This document shows positions 62,021 to 64,000 of a stretch of 64,000 nt of DNA, piece by piece. This stretch comes from JAOUJD01 sp963726405 (GTDB lineage Bacteria > Pseudomonadota > Gammaproteobacteria > Burkholderiales > Burkholderiaceae_F): the NCBI GenBank assembly GCA_963726405.1, contig CAVSCF010000002.1, positions 1-64,000 on the forward strand. Direction: 5' to 3'. Each line of letters opens with the position of its first letter. Within the stretch, counting starts at the first letter, position 1. Under the pieces are notes generated by a model that did not search any database, was not told the origin of the DNA, and saw nothing but the letters and a program-made list of their open reading frames with translations. Position numbers and translations under genes: made by a program.

Positions 62021-62401
62021 CTACTTCGACGGCCGGTACATGACGTAGACCGTGTCGAGGTCCGAGGGCAGGTGCTCGCCCCACTGGTACGGCCGGCCGG
62101 GTTCCGCCCGTGCCGCGAAGTGGGTGCGCTGCGGCGGGCGGTCGGAGACGCGGGCGCTGAAGTTCACCGGATCGCCCGACCGCGTCTCGAACGACAGCAC
62201 GTAATACGACTGTCCGCCGTTCGGCGACTTCTTCACGGTCAACTGCACGCCGAGCCGGCCATCGCTGGTGACGACGACGTGCGACCTGTCGCCGACGGCC
62301 CACGGCGTCTTCGGTCCCTTCGTGATGCGCAGGGTCTCGGCCGCGACGGCGGAGAGACTGGCCAGGCAGAAGGCCATGAAGAAGACGACAGCCCGGAACA
62401 T
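62021..62401 (-). CDS. Small exported protein, hypothetical
   Basis: A 126-residue protein with a signal peptide (MFRAVVFFMAFCLASLSAVA) and a beta-rich mature domain (LRITKGPKTPWAVGDRSHVV and QSYYVLSFETRSGDPVNFSA) without Cys. I do not recognise the family. It is convergent with the helicase gene (9 bases between the stops). The start ATG 62401 fits the signal peptide. Confidence 0.72.
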   Translation of the reverse strand: MFRAVVFFMAFCLASLSAVAAETLRITKGPKTPWAVGDRSHVVVTSDGRLGVQLTVKKSPNGGQSYYVLSFETRSGDPVNFSARVSDRPPQRTHFAARAEPGRPYQWGEHLPSDLDTVYVMYRPSK

Positions 62402-62603
62402 CGACGACCTCGTGCAGAAGACAAGGTGCCGTTTCTAGCAAATAAGCGCCGCGCAACGGCGGCGATCGAATCGGGATTTGCCCTTAGGCCGGGGCGCATC
62501 GGCCAGCGGAACCGCGGTCGGTCGGCACCGGGGAATATGCGACCGGGGCCGACGGTCGCGGCAGCTCCGGACGGGCCGGACAGCTGCGCGCAGGGCCTCC
62601 GGT

Positions 62604-63656
62604 CTAACGCTGCAGCTCGCTCAATGCCCGGCCGAGGTCTCGCACCAACTGCCCGGCCGGCATCTCGCGGCACCCGCTCGCGTTCTGTCCTGACCAGAGC
62701 GGCGAGAAGTCGCCGCTGCCCGCTGCTTCCGCCTTCGCGCGTAATGGCGCAACCGCGGCCGCTGCCAGCGGAAACTGCGGAGCGGCGGCGCTGATCGGGC
62801 CGCGTTCACGAAGCAGCCGGTTCACGATTCCGCGCGCGGGCCGACCGGTGAACAGATTCGTGAGCGCCGTCGTCCGAGCCGCATCGCTTTTGAGCGCCGC
62901 GCGGTGCATCGGACTCGTCGAGCACTCGTCGCACAGCAGAAAGGCCGTGCCGAGCTGCGCACCGGCCGCTCCCAGCTGCATGGCGGCAACGATGCCCGCC
63001 GCATCGGCGATGCCACCGGCCGCGATCACCGGGACCTTCACCGCCCGGGCGACCTGCGGGACCAGCGCAAACGTTCCCACCTGCGTGGCGATGTCCTCCG
63101 ACAGGAACATCCCGCGATGTCCGCCCGCTTCGAGGCCCTGGGCGATCACCGCATCGACGCCGAGGGCCTCGAGCCACCGCGCCTCGTCGACCGTCGTGGC
63201 GGACGACAGCACCTTTGCGCCCCAGCCCTTCACGCGCGCCAGCAGCGCCGGCGACGGCAGACCGAAATGGAAGCTGACCACGGGCGGCCGGAACTCCTCC
63301 AGCACATCGGCCGCCTCGGCACTGAACGGCAGGCGCCCGGGCCCGGCAGGGACGGCCGCGGGATCGATACCGAACTCGGCGTAGTACGGGGCGAGCGCCT
63401 TGCGCCAGGCGTCCTCCCGCGCGGGATCCGCGATCGGTTCGCGGTGGCAGAAGAAGTTGACGTTGTACGGCTTCGTCGTCTGCGAACGGATCGCCTGCAG
63501 TTCCTTGCGAATCGCCTCCGGTGCCAGCATGGCGCATGGAAGCGAACCGAGGCCGCCGGCATTGGAGACGGCGATGGCGAGCGCGCTCAGCTGCACGCCG
63601 GCCATCGGGGCCTGCACGATCGGGGTTTCGATGCCGAGGAGTTGCTGGAGGTTCAT
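62604..63656 (-). CDS. Nitronate monooxygenase (NMO class I, 2-nitropropane dioxygenase family)
   Basis: A 350-residue FMN TIM-barrel enzyme that oxidises alkyl nitronates such as propionate 3-nitronate. Motifs are QAPMAGVQLSALAIAVSNAG (N-terminus), LPCAML, VIAQGLEAGGHRGMF with the catalytic His, VPVIAAGGIADAAGIVAAMQ and LGAAGAQLGTAFLLCDECST. The length and motifs fit class I NMOs of betaproteobacteria. It starts at ATG 63656 and is monocistronic as far as visible; a GNAT gene lies upstream on the same strand, 60 bases away. Confidence 0.92.
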   Translation of the reverse strand: MNLQQLLGIETPIVQAPMAGVQLSALAIAVSNAGGLGSLPCAMLAPEAIRKELQAIRSQTTKPYNVNFFCHREPIADPAREDAWRKALAPYYAEFGIDPAAVPAGPGRLPFSAEAADVLEEFRPPVVSFHFGLPSPALLARVKGWGAKVLSSATTVDEARWLEALGVDAVIAQGLEAGGHRGMFLSEDIATQVGTFALVPQVARAVKVPVIAAGGIADAAGIVAAMQLGAAGAQLGTAFLLCDECSTSPMHRAALKSDAARTTALTNLFTGRPARGIVNRLLRERGPISAAAPQFPLAAAAVAPLRAKAEAAGSGDFSPLWSGQNASGCREMPAGQLVRDLGRALSELQR

Positions 63657-63716
63657 GGCGGGCTGTCGCCGTGCGTCAGCAATTCTCGCAGCCGGCGTGA
63701 CCCGGCCTGCCTGCGG

Positions 63717-64000
63717 TCAGGAAGGCCGTGCGACAGTGCCGGTCAACGGTTTGCGCATGAACACGCGCGGAAAACCGCAGTCTGGCCGCCGGTCGTATTC
63801 GACGTAGCCGATTCGGCAGTAAAGCTCGATGTTCTCGACCAGCGATTCGTTTGTGTACAGGTAGATCGAGTCGTAGCCCTGACGCCGCGCTTCCGTCTCG
63901 GCGAACTCGAGCAGCATCCGTCCGATGCCCCGTCTCTTGAAGGCGGGACGCACGGCGATGTTGTCGATTCGCAGGCCCTCATGGGTCTTGGCGAGCACGA
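63717..64000 (-). CDS. GNAT family acetyltransferase, partial (5' end beyond window)
   Basis: The visible C-terminal 94 codons read IDNIAVRPAFKRRGIGRMLL (GNAT motif A with the R-R-G-I-G acetyl-CoA loop), EFAETEARRQGYDSIYLYTN and IELYCRIGYVEYDRRPD. The frame is open to the window edge, so the N-terminal half lies outside. The substrate is unknown. The nitronate monooxygenase gene follows 60 bases downstream on the same strand. Confidence 0.85.
   Translation of the reverse strand, partial: VLAKTHEGLRIDNIAVRPAFKRRGIGRMLLEFAETEARRQGYDSIYLYTNESLVENIELYCRIGYVEYDRRPDCGFPRVFMRKPLTGTVARPS

Noticed and set aside
1..64000. CRISPR array, rRNA, tRNA, prophage or replication origin
   Set aside because: I saw no regularly spaced repeats, no tRNA cloverleaf, no rRNA stretch, no phage structural genes and no DnaA-box cluster. 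A tRNAscan and CRISPR search would settle this.

Overview
The window is high-GC, densely coded bacterial chromosome. The gene families point to a betaproteobacterium, probably an unclassified Burkholderiales-type heterotroph: a FadD, ScpB and acyl-CoA dehydrogenase group, an RND efflux pair, a dipeptide-type ABC operon, a SigF/NrsF bufferin locus and many GNAT, GST and DinB genes. I saw no rRNA, tRNA, CRISPR array, prophage or replication origin. The only mobile-element trace is a broken IS30-family transposase near 8.3-8.8 kb. The taxon is inferred from gene content, not measured.

Layout. 0-8 kb: an edge-truncated membrane protein, a TetR regulator with an alpha/beta hydrolase and two matching operators, a PLP decarboxylase, an MFS transporter overlapping a DinB protein, a GST and a flavoprotein. 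8-10.8 kb: an accessory patch with the IS30 relic, small exported or membrane proteins, a GNAT and a response-regulator stub. 10.9-15.6 kb: glnS with an unusual insertion, converging on a class A penicillin-binding protein. 15.8-21.3 kb: acyl-CoA metabolism (acyl-CoA dehydrogenase, fadD, GNAT, scpB) and a DUF1847 protein. 21.5-30.9 kb: an M23 peptidase, then a peptide ABC operon (substrate-binding protein, two permeases, two ATPases) with a DoxX gene inside it and an M20 peptidase at its end, then a TfoX-like gene.

31.0-35.0 kb: a bufferin (copper-buffering RiPP) locus. NrsF anti-sigma and ECF sigma factor genes diverge from bufA (four-Cys precursor), bufB (DUF692 multinuclear iron oxidase), bufC (DUF2063, carrying two compensating frameshifts) and a DoxX gene. 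Two exact GTAACC-N16-CGAA promoters face away from each other in the intergenic region, and a strong hairpin separates bufA from bufB. 35.1-38.0 kb: decay zone with a multiply frameshifted amidohydrolase and a broken toxin-antitoxin pair. 38.1-46.4 kb: an EEP nuclease-like gene of apparently lower GC, an M20 amidohydrolase, a class III aminotransferase, an NTF2-like protein, a SOUL protein, an Ntn hydrolase, an aldo/keto reductase and a DUF2059 gene broken at a G8 tract.

46.5-54.1 kb: a five-gene operon on the minus strand (RND adaptor, RND pump, ketopantoate-reductase-like, APH-type kinase, enolase-like) joined by short gaps or overlaps. The enolase paralogue keeps its metal ligands and lysines but lacks the conserved active-site His. 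I consider this the best candidate for an undescribed pathway. 54.4-64 kb: an HpaB-family flavoprotein, a DUF1080 lipoprotein, a cyclic-nucleotide-binding pseudogene, a YegD-like Hsp70, hemG overlapping a b-type cytochrome gene, a DEAD-box helicase, a small exported protein, a nitronate monooxygenase and an edge-truncated GNAT.
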